Source: Chitinophagales bacterium
GTDB taxonomy: Bacteria; Bacteroidota; Bacteroidia; Chitinophagales; Chitinophagaceae
NCBI GenBank assembly: GCA_017303455.1
Contig: JAFLBM010000013.1
Location: 62,001 to 126,000 of the forward strand
Reading direction: 5' to 3'
DNA length: 64,000 nt
Position 1 is the first letter of the stretch; every line of letters starts with the position of its first letter. Both the position numbers and the translations under genes were made by a program. Below, piece after piece: positions 43,362-52,004 of the stretch. The notes below the pieces were generated by a model that saw only the letters and a program-made list of their open reading frames with translations, was not told where the DNA came from and did no database searches.

Positions 43362-45242
43362 TCAGTTTGCCAATTCACTTAATTCAAGCCAGCGGAATTC
43401 TTTTTCATCCAGCAATTGTGTTACTTCGCCAATGCGGTGGGAAAGTTGCTGCAGTTCTTCAAAAGGAGCATTGCCACTGGCTAATTTTTCTGTAATCACC
43501 TGTTTTTCTTTGGTCAGAGCTGCGATCTCCTTTTCCAATGTCTCAAATTCTCTTTTTTCTTTAAAAGATAATTGGCGTTTGGGAGTTGTGGGTACCGGAG
43601 CCACAGGCGCAATAACAGCCGCTGCTGGTTTGGCGGGCTCAGCAGTTGGATTTTTTTCTTCCAACCTGTATAAGGAGTAGTTGCCCGGGAAATCTCTTAT
43701 GTTACCATCCCCTTCAAAAACAAATAAATGATCCACGAGCCTGTCCATAAAATAACGGTCATGCGAAATGATCAGCAGGCAGCCCGGGAATTCACTTAAA
43801 AAATTTTCCAGCACACCGAGAGTGGGCAGGTCAAGATCGTTCGTTGGTTCATCCAGCACCAGGAAGTTGGGATTGCGGAACAGTATGGATAACAAATGCA
43901 ATCTTCTTTTCTCCCCACCACTTAAACTGCTGATATACGTGTACTGCTTGTCGGGGTCAAATAAAAATAATTGCAGGAACTGCGCCGCACTGATAGAACC
44001 GCCGGCAGCTAAGGGAAAACTCTCTGCTATATTCTTTACAAATTCTATCACCCGCAGGTCTTCTTTTACAATCAGGCCCTGTTGCGAGTAATTGCCAAAT
44101 ATAACGGTGTCACCAACATTCACTTTACCGCTGTCCGCCTGTTCTATGCCCTGTAAAATATTGATGAAGGTGGATTTGCCTACACCATTCTTCCCTACCA
44201 CACCAATACGTTCTCCTTTTTTGAATGTATAATCAAATCCCTTCAGGATTACTTTCTCTCCATAGCTCTTATATACCTTTTTTAATTCGATCACTTTGCC
44301 ACCGAGCCGGTTCATCTTCATCTGCAGCTGCATTTGTTCATCTTCGATCTTTTGTTTGGCTCTTTTTTCAACTTCATAAAAATTATCCTGGCGGCTTTTG
44401 CTTTTTGTTGTTCTTGCTTTGGGTTGCTTGCGCATCCATTCCAGTTCCTTGCGGTAAGTGTTCCGGGCCTTATCAATACTGGCCTGTTCGTTTTCTATAC
44501 GGGCTGCTTTTTTCTCCAGGTAATTTTCATAGTTCCCTTTGTACACATACATATTGCTGCTGCCATCCAGTTCCCAGATCTCATTACAAACCGCATCAAG
44601 GAAATAACGGTCGTGTGTAACCAGCAGCAGCGTCACATTTTCTTTATCTAAATAATGTTCCAGCCATTCCACCATTTCCACATCCAGGTGGTTGGTGGGT
44701 TCATCCATGATCAACAGCACATGTTTGTGTTCAAAACCAATATCAATCAGTGTTTTGGCAAGGGCCACCCTTTTTCGCTGGCCACCGCTTAATGTTTTAA
44801 CCGGTTGAGCAAGGTGATGAATATTCAGCTTACCTAATACCTGTTTCACTTTGGCATCAAAATCCCAGGCATTCAACTCATCCATTTTGATTAAGGCATC
44901 GCCCAGTTTGTGTCCGTCTTCTTCTTCACTGGCGGCTTCATATTCTTTGATGGCATTAATCACCGGGTGATTATGAAAGAAGATATTATCCAGTACGGAT
45001 TTTTCTTCCACAAAAGAAGGGTCCTGTTCAAAAAGCACCACATCCACATCTTTATTGATCCAGCATTTGCCTTCATCCGCTGTTTCCTGCCCGGCTAATA
45101 TGCGCAACAGGGTTGATTTACCCGTACCGTTCCGGGCCACCAGGGCGATCTTGTCACCTTCTTCGATATGAAAGGAAATATTATTGAAAAGGGGCTTGAT
45201 ACCGTAACTCTTGGATAATCCTTCTACAGAAACATAATGCAT
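43362..45242 (-). CDS. ABC-F ATPase (Uup-like)
   Basis: 626 residues from the methionine at 45242; the start at 45287 would reach into the preceding gene. Two ABC domains: Walker A ARNGTGKST and GKNGVGKST, signatures LSGGQRKR and LSGGEKRR, Walker B LLIMDEPTNHLD and FLVLDEPTNDLD, joined by a basic linker. A C-terminal coiled coil (KREFETLEKEIAALTKEK) as in Uup follows. ABC-F proteins are soluble and act on ribosomes or, for Uup, also in DNA repair. A -7 box lies within the 14 bases upstream of the ATG. Confidence 0.92.
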   Translation of the reverse strand: MHYVSVEGLSKSYGIKPLFNNISFHIEEGDKIALVARNGTGKSTLLRILAGQETADEGKCWINKDVDVVLFEQDPSFVEEKSVLDNIFFHNHPVINAIKEYEAASEEEDGHKLGDALIKMDELNAWDFDAKVKQVLGKLNIHHLAQPVKTLSGGQRKRVALAKTLIDIGFEHKHVLLIMDEPTNHLDVEMVEWLEHYLDKENVTLLLVTHDRYFLDAVCNEIWELDGSSNMYVYKGNYENYLEKKAARIENEQASIDKARNTYRKELEWMRKQPKARTTKSKSRQDNFYEVEKRAKQKIEDEQMQLQMKMNRLGGKVIELKKVYKSYGEKVILKGFDYTFKKGERIGVVGKNGVGKSTFINILQGIEQADSGKVNVGDTVIFGNYSQQGLIVKEDLRVIEFVKNIAESFPLAAGGSISAAQFLQLFLFDPDKQYTYISSLSGGEKRRLHLLSILFRNPNFLVLDEPTNDLDLPTLGVLENFLSEFPGCLLIISHDRYFMDRLVDHLFVFEGDGNIRDFPGNYSLYRLEEKNPTAEPAKPAAAVIAPVAPVPTTPKRQLSFKEKREFETLEKEIAALTKEKQVITEKLASGNAPFEELQQLSHRIGEVTQLLDEKEFRWLELSELAN

Positions 45243-45246
45243 GCTG

Positions 45247-45254
45247 CAAAGATA
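45247..45254 (-). promoter_or_regulatory. -7 promoter box of the ABC-F gene
   Basis: Minus strand TATCTTTG is a perfect TAnnTTTG box, four bases before the ATG at 45242. It fills most of the 14-base gap to the DnaJ gene and excludes the longer start. Confidence 0.6.
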
Positions 45255-45256
45255 AC

Positions 45257-45907
45257 CTAATGGCCCGCAATCCAGATGAGTAAGCAAATAAGAATGGTGG
45301 CAACAAGGATGATCAGGAAATTATATTTCTCCCGCTGTTGCCTGGAGCGATGTTTATCAGTGAATATATTGATCTGCTCATTGGCGACAGAATCATTACC
45401 CGCAACCTGTTGAAGCCGTTTGGCAATTGGGATGACCTGCTGTTCCTGCAGGGGATTAACGGACTTGATAATAGTATTGATGATCTGACGGGTGATAGCA
45501 GGTTCGTTGAATTGTTTCAATTGTTCAATAGCAGAAGGAGAGAGCAGGTCCAGTATATAATCCTTCAGCCCCTCTTTGTCCATCCTGAAAACATCCAGTT
45601 TGGACGCATATCGTTCTAATTCTAATGCCTGTTTTAGTACAGACACAGGAGTTATCACCTCCTGCGTTTTTCGCTTGCCAATACTCTGGTTATACCAGCG
45701 CTGTTGCAGGTATTTTTCTTTTTTTGTTGGATTAGTCAGCACTTCATAGGCTTCTTTAATATCCGAAAACTGTGCAGCGGAGTAGGGGTCATTACCGGTT
45801 TTATCCGGGTGATGCAGTAAAGCCAGCCTGCGATAAGCCTTTTTTATCTCGGGCAACGTAGCCGATGGTTCCAGTTCCAGTAGTTTATAATAATCCTTCA
45901 AATGCAT
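45257..45907 (-). CDS. Membrane-anchored J-domain protein
   Basis: 216 residues: an N-terminal J domain (1-70) with the HPD motif in LLHHPDKTGND, a charged middle region (KRKTQEVITPVSVLKQALEL), and a C-terminal membrane helix (YNFLIILVATILICLLIWIA). It lacks the G/F and zinc-finger parts of DnaJ. Such tail-anchored J proteins stimulate DnaK near the membrane; the client is unknown. Fourteen bases separate it from the ABC-F gene. Confidence 0.87.
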   Translation of the reverse strand: MHLKDYYKLLELEPSATLPEIKKAYRRLALLHHPDKTGNDPYSAAQFSDIKEAYEVLTNPTKKEKYLQQRWYNQSIGKRKTQEVITPVSVLKQALELERYASKLDVFRMDKEGLKDYILDLLSPSAIEQLKQFNEPAITRQIINTIIKSVNPLQEQQVIPIAKRLQQVAGNDSVANEQINIFTDKHRSRQQREKYNFLIILVATILICLLIWIAGH

Positions 45908-46053
45908 AGCTGGCAGCGAAGGTAAGGCGGCGGTTGTTCATAAATAAACGGGCATTTTGACAAGAATTTACAACCAACTAACTTACAAAATGGTCATGTA
46001 AGGGCAAATAAGTTTAATTTTAATTATCCTATTCATTTTATAATCTTTTATAT

Positions 46054-46815
46054 ATGAACACACCTGGTAAAAAAAACCGCAGAGATTTTTTAAAAGCAAC
46101 GGGGAAAGCAGGATTGGCCGCTGGTTTATCTGCTACCATATTACCTGCCCTGGCATCAGTCAGTAACAATGAGCAGATAGTAAATGGCGGGGCCGAAGAC
46201 GTGTTATTTACTCAACGTCCCTTGCCCTATGCCTTTGCCGCTTTAGAACCTGTGATTGATGCTATGACGATGGAAATTCATTACATGAAACATGCGGCTG
46301 CTTATGCCAATAACCTGGCTGATGCTGTAAAAGCAGAAGGAGTGGATACAGAAAAAGAACAACTGAGATGGTTGCTGGGAAAAATTTCAAAGTACTCTGC
46401 CAAGATGCGTAATAATGGTGGCGGGCATTATAACCATGAGTTTTTCTGGAAAACTATGCAGGCACCGGCTGAAGATAACTCACCGCAATCAGCAATCACC
46501 AAATTCATCATTCGTGATTTCGGTTCATTTGAAGCTTTCAAAACACAATTTACAGATGCCGGAAAGAACAGGTTTGGCAGTGGCTGGGCCTGGCTGGTAA
46601 AATCAGCCGATGGTAAATTAGTGGTAGGATCAACACCCAACCAGGATAACCCGCTGATGGATGTCAGCGATCTGAAAGGAATTCCTTTGCTGGGCCTGGA
46701 TGTATGGGAACATGCCTACTACCTCAAATACCAGAACCGCCGGCCTGATTATATCAATGCCTGGTGGAAAACAGTGAACTGGAAAATTGTACAGCAACGT
46801 TATGATATGGCTTGA
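46054..46815 (+). CDS. Exported superoxide dismutase, Fe/Mn family (Mn type)
   Basis: 253 residues. A Tat-type signal (NRRDFLKATGKAGLAAGLSA) precedes a full Fe/Mn-SOD domain. All four metal ligands are present: His in MEIHYMKHA, His in GHYNHEFFW, and Asp and His in LDVWEHAYYLKYQNRRPDY. Gly in RNNGGGH and Gln in TPNQDNPL favour manganese. It converts superoxide to peroxide and oxygen, here most likely in the periplasm. It converges with the dienelactone hydrolase gene. Confidence 0.92.
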   Translation: MNTPGKKNRRDFLKATGKAGLAAGLSATILPALASVSNNEQIVNGGAEDVLFTQRPLPYAFAALEPVIDAMTMEIHYMKHAAAYANNLADAVKAEGVDTEKEQLRWLLGKISKYSAKMRNNGGGHYNHEFFWKTMQAPAEDNSPQSAITKFIIRDFGSFEAFKTQFTDAGKNRFGSGWAWLVKSADGKLVVGSTPNQDNPLMDVSDLKGIPLLGLDVWEHAYYLKYQNRRPDYINAWWKTVNWKIVQQRYDMA

Positions 46816-46817
46816 TG

Positions 46818-47669
46818 CTATTTCAGGTTTTTATTGAAGAAATCAATGGTCCGCTGCCACGCAAGTTTGGCAGCGGTTTCATTATATCTTGTTGGTGCTG
46901 TATCATTGTGAAAAGCATGGTTAACGCCTTCATAGATATATAACTCGTAAGGGATATTATTTTTCTTCAGGGCTTCCTCATAAGCCGGGATACCCGCATT
47001 AACTCTCTCATCTAACCCGCCATAGTGCAATTGAATGGCAGCTTTGATCTTAGCAGTATCTTCTGCCGACGGCTGACGGCCATAAAATGCAACGGCTGCT
47101 TTTAAGGAAGGAACATTTACGGCCAGGTTATTACTCATTGCTCCGCCCCAGCAAAAACCAACACAACCCGCCTTCCCATTATAATCCTTGCGGGAGGGTA
47201 AGTAATCAAATACATTGATAAAATTTTTCAGGTTGTCCTCTGCTTTCAGTTCTTGAAATTTTGTTCTTGCTTCATCTTCATTGGCCGGGGTGCCGCCTAA
47301 TGCAGCTAAGGCGTTCGGGGCAATGGCGAGATATCCTGCTTGTGCAGCTCTCCTGGTTACATCCTCAATATGTGCATTGAGTCCGCGGTTTTCATGTATT
47401 ACAATTACAGCGGGATATTTTTTTTCTTCTTTAGGGCGGGCCACATAGGCTTTCATTTCTGCCGGAACACCCGGATAGCTGATGTATTCTGTAAAGAGAT
47501 CATCATCTGTTGTAACCGCCGCATGGGCATAGTTTACTTCCAGCAAGGGGAGTAATGCCATAGCCGCAGCAGTGCCACCGGCTAATAGGGCCAGCCGCTT
47601 CAGAAACTCCTGGCGGCTTAATGGTTTATGTGTGTATTCGTCGTACAGGTTGATGATTTGCTGGTCCAT
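46818..47669 (-). CDS. Exported dienelactone hydrolase family protein
   Basis: 283 residues from the methionine at 47669, which puts the Tat-like segment SRQEFLKRLALLAGGTAAAM near residue 20; a start at 47741 adds 24 residues. The hydrolase domain has PAVIVIHENRGLN, nucleophile GFCWGGAMSNN (Cys), acid in HYGGLDERVN, and histidine in GVNHAFHND, the usual Cys-Asp-His triad. It probably hydrolyses a lactone or ester in the periplasm. Its stop is two bases from the SOD stop. Confidence 0.88.
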   Translation of the reverse strand: MDQQIINLYDEYTHKPLSRQEFLKRLALLAGGTAAAMALLPLLEVNYAHAAVTTDDDLFTEYISYPGVPAEMKAYVARPKEEKKYPAVIVIHENRGLNAHIEDVTRRAAQAGYLAIAPNALAALGGTPANEDEARTKFQELKAEDNLKNFINVFDYLPSRKDYNGKAGCVGFCWGGAMSNNLAVNVPSLKAAVAFYGRQPSAEDTAKIKAAIQLHYGGLDERVNAGIPAYEEALKKNNIPYELYIYEGVNHAFHNDTAPTRYNETAAKLAWQRTIDFFNKNLK

Positions 47670-47765
47670 GATAAAAAATTGAAGTGTGTTTAAAGTTACC
47701 CACTTTTTGAAATGTGAAAGTCTTTTGTACAAAGTTTTCATAAAACACCCGGTTTGTCATCCCGT

Positions 47766-47792
47766 CGCCAGTTGTATGGCATAAAACTGGCG
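47766..47792. repeat. Hairpin repeat in the intergenic region
   Basis: An 8-bp inverted repeat CGCCAGTT / AACTGGCG with an 11-base loop, next to TCATCCCG and CGTCCTACAGG. There is no T tract. It may be a remnant of a repeated element. Confidence 0.4.
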
Positions 47793-47878
47793 TCCTACAG
47801 GTGAAGTACTAATTGAAGAAAACCAGTTTACTAAACAACATTTACATGCGTCTATTTTTTACAAAAAAACAGTCATCC

Positions 47879-49189
47879 ATGAAACGGATCTTTCAAACTG
47901 CTGCACTGGCATTGTTTATAGTGCTGGTCAGCTCCTGGCGAAGCGATCTTGCTGCACAACCGTACCCGCCGGACAATTATAACAACAATAGCAATGAGTA
48001 CGGCGATGAAGAAGTTTCTTATCAAAAATTTTATGACGAACTCAGTCCCTACGGGCAATGGGTACAGCATCCGTCTAACGGGTATGTATGGGTACCCGAT
48101 GCAGATGATAATTTCCGTCCTTATGCCACCAATGGTCATTGGGTATATACCGACGACTATGAATGGATGTGGGTATCGGATTATGACTGGGGCTGGGCAC
48201 CTTTTCACTATGGCCGCTGGGACCAGGATCCCTACCTGGGATGGTATTGGGTACCGGGTTATGAATGGTCACCGGCCTGGGTAGCCTGGAGAGATGGTGG
48301 TGATTATTACGGCTGGGCACCGTTGAGACCCGGTATCAGCATCAATATCAGCATTGGTACTTACAATCCTCCTTATGATTACTGGTGTTTTGCACCGCGG
48401 CGTTATATCAATTATAACAGGATATATGATTACTGTTATGATCGTCGCCAGAACATTACGATCATTAACCAGACAACGATCATCAATAATTACGGATACC
48501 GTCGTAACGTATTCTGCGCTGGTCCACGCAGGGCAGATGTGGAAATATATATCGGCCGCATTTCCCCGGTTCGTTTCCGTGGTTCTTCCAGACCGGGACG
48601 TTCTGTCTTCAGAAACAATGAAGTGAATTTCTATCGTCCGAATGTTCGCAGGGATAATGATAGACAATTTGCTCCCCGCCAGTTTGAAAGATATGACCGG
48701 GAAAGAGCACAACGGGGTGAACGTTTTGAAAGAAGAGATGAGAGGAATGGCAGACCCGGTAATAGTCGTTTTGAAAGAAACGATAACCAGCCAAACAGGA
48801 ATAACGGCCGGATAGAAAGAAGAGATGAAAATGTTCGTCAGCCGCAACAGAATGGTAATGGTCGTTTTGAACGCCAGCGGAATGATAACAACCGGCAGGG
48901 AGAAGTGAGAACTCCACGGGAAAGAGAACCCAGGGTAAATCCTGGCAACAATGGAGGTAACCGGAATTTTGAAAGACGAACCCCGGAAAGAAACCCTCAG
49001 CCGCAGGTGCGTGAACCAAGGCGAGAGATCAGGAGCGAAAGCCGCCCGCCGCAGCAAGTGGAGAGAAGACAAGCACAGCCGCAGCAACCACAACGACAGT
49101 TTGAACGGCGTAGTGATAATAATAGCCGCCCGCAGGGAAGAACTGATAATGGTGGAGGCGGTAACGGAAGGGGAAGAAACAGATTTTAA
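47879..49189 (+). CDS. DUF6600-like exported protein with low-complexity Arg/Asn/Gln tail
   Basis: 436 residues from the ATG at 47879, chosen because it gives a normal signal peptide (FQTAALALFIVLVSSWRSDLA). The N-terminal half holds repeated aromatic motifs: GYVWVPDAD, GHWVYTDDYEWMWVSDYDWG, WYWVPGYEWSPAWVAW, GWAPLRPG. From about residue 250 the chain is basic and disordered, rich in Arg, Asn, Gln, Glu and Pro, with recurring RFERRDE-type units (FERRDERNG, RFERNDNQP, RIERRDENV, RFERQRND). The role is unknown; surface binding is possible. A terminator follows. Confidence 0.75.
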   Translation: MKRIFQTAALALFIVLVSSWRSDLAAQPYPPDNYNNNSNEYGDEEVSYQKFYDELSPYGQWVQHPSNGYVWVPDADDNFRPYATNGHWVYTDDYEWMWVSDYDWGWAPFHYGRWDQDPYLGWYWVPGYEWSPAWVAWRDGGDYYGWAPLRPGISINISIGTYNPPYDYWCFAPRRYINYNRIYDYCYDRRQNITIINQTTIINNYGYRRNVFCAGPRRADVEIYIGRISPVRFRGSSRPGRSVFRNNEVNFYRPNVRRDNDRQFAPRQFERYDRERAQRGERFERRDERNGRPGNSRFERNDNQPNRNNGRIERRDENVRQPQQNGNGRFERQRNDNNRQGEVRTPREREPRVNPGNNGGNRNFERRTPERNPQPQVREPRREIRSESRPPQQVERRQAQPQQPQRQFERRSDNNSRPQGRTDNGGGGNGRGRNRF

Positions 49190-49209
49190 TTGATCACTGT
49201 CATGTATTC

Positions 49210-49238
49210 GCAAAGGGCCTCATTATGAGGCCTTTTGC
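49210..49238 (+). terminator. Rho-independent terminator
   Basis: Stem GGCCTCA / TGAGGCC with a TTA loop, extended by A-rich and T-rich arms (AAAG / TTTT), 20 bases after the DUF6600-like stop codon. Confidence 0.75.
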
Positions 49239-49363
49239 TTTGTATATGGTATTGCAATTGATAAAAATACGGTAGCGTGACCGTTATTTTACATAGGCTA
49301 AAACTGCGTTTACCGGGATTAAATGTAGTATTTTGAACCACAGGTAAAATCTGATATCTACTT

Positions 49364-50770
49364 ATGGAATTACTGCAGCGTTTTCAGCAATGGCAGCAAC
49401 GAAAAGAAAGCATAAACACGCCTGCTATGCATTTATTATCTCCCTGGCAGCGGGTCCTTTTGTTTTTACGACAAATCAAATCAACCGGGTTTACAGATGA
49501 ACTGGAAGCTTATGAAAAAAGGAAGCTCGGTATTTTTAACTTATTGAATTTCTTTCAGCTTATTACGGGGGTATTGATCCCGGTGATTGATTTTTTGACT
49601 ATATCAAGCCTGCCGGTTTCGGTATGGGCTGTTGCTATGTTACCGGCACTGGTTAGCTTAACAGCATTGATACTGAATGCAAAGTTCCGGTATAAAGCAG
49701 CTTTACTGGTTTATTTTATCTTATATCCCGTATTTACCTGCATCATTTATATCAACGGGATCAATCTTGGGGTAGAGTTATCTTTTGTATTGTATGGCCT
49801 GCTCTCTGTTTTCTTTTTGCAGGAGATCGGGTATATGCTTTTTTCAGTTGGCCTTTCGATGATCAGTTATTTTATTCTTTCAGTGGTTTTAAAAGATTAC
49901 AGGTACCAGCTAAAATCTATTCACCTCGTAGCTTATCTCGTTAACCAGTTGCTGGCTATCGGATATATTTTTTACGGCTTCTATCTCATTAAAAGAGAAA
50001 ATGCGGGTTACCAGTCAAGTATCATACGGCAAAAGGCAGCGATGGAACGACAAACAGCACAATTAAAAAAACAGGCTGCCGAACTCGAAGAACTGAATAC
50101 ACTAAAGAATAAATTATTCTCGGTTATTTCTCATGACCTGAAAACGCCGATGTATGCATTACGTAATCTTTTTCATAACGCACAGGAGTTAAATATGTCT
50201 GCCTCCGAAATTAAGGCCATGCTGCCGGATGTGATCAATGACCTTAATTATACAACCGGCCTGATGGAAAACCTGCTGCATTGGGCCAAGAGCCAGATGC
50301 AGTCGAATGAAGTAAGAAAACAGGAACTGGATATGAACAATATGACCGAGGATGTGATCCGGTTATTACGGGTGCAGGCAGATGCCAAGCAAATCACCAT
50401 TGAACGTAAAATGGCTCTGCCTGCCTATGCTTTGGCAGACAGGGACATGATCAACCTGGTGCTGCGGAATCTTCTTTCCAATGCCATCAAATTCTCACCC
50501 CGGGAAGGACGTATTGTGATCGGTATCCAGGCATATGAATCATTTACGGAGGTATTTATCCGGGATTCGGGATCCGGAATTACCAAAGAAGCGATGCAGA
50601 AGATCAATGAGAATAATTTTTACAGCACACCAGGCACAGCCAGTGAAGCCGGCACCGGTCTGGGTTTAATGTTGTGCCGGGAATTCCTCCAGCGCAATCA
50701 CGGCAACATGATGATCGAAAGCGAACCCGGGAGAGGTAGTACCTTTTCTTTTACCTTGCCGCAGCCATAA
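49364..50770 (+). CDS. Membrane sensor histidine kinase
   Basis: 468 residues. The N-terminal 210 residues hold about six membrane helices with short loops, so sensing is likely within or at the membrane. A coiled coil (about 215-245) leads to HisKA with H257 in VISHDLKTPMYALRNLF and HATPase (NLLSNAIKFSPREGR, RDSGSGIT, GTGLGLMLCREFL). No regulator gene is adjacent, so it is an orphan kinase here. Confidence 0.88.
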   Translation: MELLQRFQQWQQRKESINTPAMHLLSPWQRVLLFLRQIKSTGFTDELEAYEKRKLGIFNLLNFFQLITGVLIPVIDFLTISSLPVSVWAVAMLPALVSLTALILNAKFRYKAALLVYFILYPVFTCIIYINGINLGVELSFVLYGLLSVFFLQEIGYMLFSVGLSMISYFILSVVLKDYRYQLKSIHLVAYLVNQLLAIGYIFYGFYLIKRENAGYQSSIIRQKAAMERQTAQLKKQAAELEELNTLKNKLFSVISHDLKTPMYALRNLFHNAQELNMSASEIKAMLPDVINDLNYTTGLMENLLHWAKSQMQSNEVRKQELDMNNMTEDVIRLLRVQADAKQITIERKMALPAYALADRDMINLVLRNLLSNAIKFSPREGRIVIGIQAYESFTEVFIRDSGSGITKEAMQKINENNFYSTPGTASEAGTGLGLMLCREFLQRNHGNMMIESEPGRGSTFSFTLPQP

Positions 50771-50885
50771 TCAAAAAATAATTTCTCCGGCTATCCATAA
50801 ATACATATTTTCGGTTTTATTCTTTGTACCCCCTCTATTCCCGTAAAAACCTTCTCCGTAATCCCGGTGGATACTTCCAAAACTA

Positions 50886-51959
50886 ATGAGAGGAATAGTT
50901 ATTCTTACGTTTACTGCTTTTATAACCATCTCCGGGCAATCCCAGGAATTGTCAACGGCAGAACTGATTTCACTTACTTCCCTGACCCCGCAGAAATTTG
51001 AGCAGGCGATTAATAAAAAAGGTTACCAGAAAGCTGATATGACTGACAGGGGCGATGCGGTTGTGCATGTTTTCAATCCCAAACAAAAGACTGCCGAAGA
51101 AGTTAAGATAAAACGATACGCTGAAAAATACCAGCAGGGAGAAGAACAGTTTTTGGTCTATGCCACTTCCTCTTTAGCTGAAAATAATACCATCAGGGAA
51201 AAATTAAGAAAGGAAGGTTTCTTTTGCCCGGTTGATTCTGTTATCTACAACGGTAAAGAAATTCTTTTTCAAAAGAGGAATATGGTGGTGGCTGCTGCCT
51301 GTTTAGTAAGCCCCGCCGATACCGTTTATTCTTTCCGTTTCCAGTATAAGAATTTACCCGCTCCGGCCCGGGTCAATTTTGCCGATGACCTGTTGCAGTT
51401 CACTTCTCACCAGCACCTGGTTACAATGTTTGGTGCGGCCAACGTTACAAAAGATCAATACTATTTTTCGGATAACGAGATCAATGCCTGTACGGTGTTA
51501 TTCCCCAACACCAGCCGTCAGGCCATTTTCATCTGGACTGATGAAATGAATTTGTCTGATCTTGGCTCTGTCGTCATCGGCGGTAGTGTAAGAGGGGGAA
51601 GCAGCACAGAGAATGAAATGCTGCAGATATCTGAGAATGCATGGAGGCTGCGCAACGGGATCAGGGCGAATATGAAACTAAAAGAGTTACTGGAGTTAAA
51701 TGGCAAGGATTTTACGATCTATGGCAAAGAATCCGATTATTTTATGAAGGCTGATGCTGCCGCAGAAAAAGGGGATATTGATTTTAAAGAAATAGCTGTT
51801 ATTATGGGATGCCTGAATTGCGGGTCTACTTATTTACTCAACAAAGAAAAAGTAAGTGCGGAAGATGCACTGGATAGTAATTTGTCAATGCATGTGCTGA
51901 TGCTGATACTTTACCCAACGGATAACAGCACGAAAACCGAAGTAAAAACCAACTATTAA
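50886..51959 (+). CDS. Exported protein of unknown function
   Basis: 357 residues with a signal peptide (GIVILTFTAFITISGQSQ). Two halves can be seen: an N-terminal part with LTPQKFEQAINKKGYQKADM and AVVHVFNPK, and a C-terminal part with LKLKELLELNGKDFTIYGKE-like text (MKLKELLELNGKDFTIYG) and a pair of cysteines in MGCLNCGSTY. No family recognised. It is followed at once by a strong bidirectional terminator that overlaps its stop codon. Confidence 0.7.
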   Translation: MRGIVILTFTAFITISGQSQELSTAELISLTSLTPQKFEQAINKKGYQKADMTDRGDAVVHVFNPKQKTAEEVKIKRYAEKYQQGEEQFLVYATSSLAENNTIREKLRKEGFFCPVDSVIYNGKEILFQKRNMVVAAACLVSPADTVYSFRFQYKNLPAPARVNFADDLLQFTSHQHLVTMFGAANVTKDQYYFSDNEINACTVLFPNTSRQAIFIWTDEMNLSDLGSVVIGGSVRGGSSTENEMLQISENAWRLRNGIRANMKLKELLELNGKDFTIYGKESDYFMKADAAAEKGDIDFKEIAVIMGCLNCGSTYLLNKEKVSAEDALDSNLSMHVLMLILYPTDNSTKTEVKTNY

Positions 51960-51985
51960 AAAAGCCTGCAATTGCAGGCTTTTTT
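51958..51985. terminator. Bidirectional terminator
   Basis: A perfect 28-base palindrome: six A, GCCTGCAA, TTGCAGGC, six T. It serves both the plus-strand gene ending at 51959 and the minus-strand gcvP gene ending at 52005. Confidence 0.88.
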
Positions 51986-52004
51986 AATGTGTAATATGTT
52001 GCGA

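Noticed and set aside
48269..49213. A 314-residue antisense frame opposite the DUF6600-like gene
   Set aside because: It mirrors the low-complexity coding strand; its Ile/Ser/Thr-rich text is what the reverse complement of Arg/Asn/Gln codons gives, and it has no domain or promoter.
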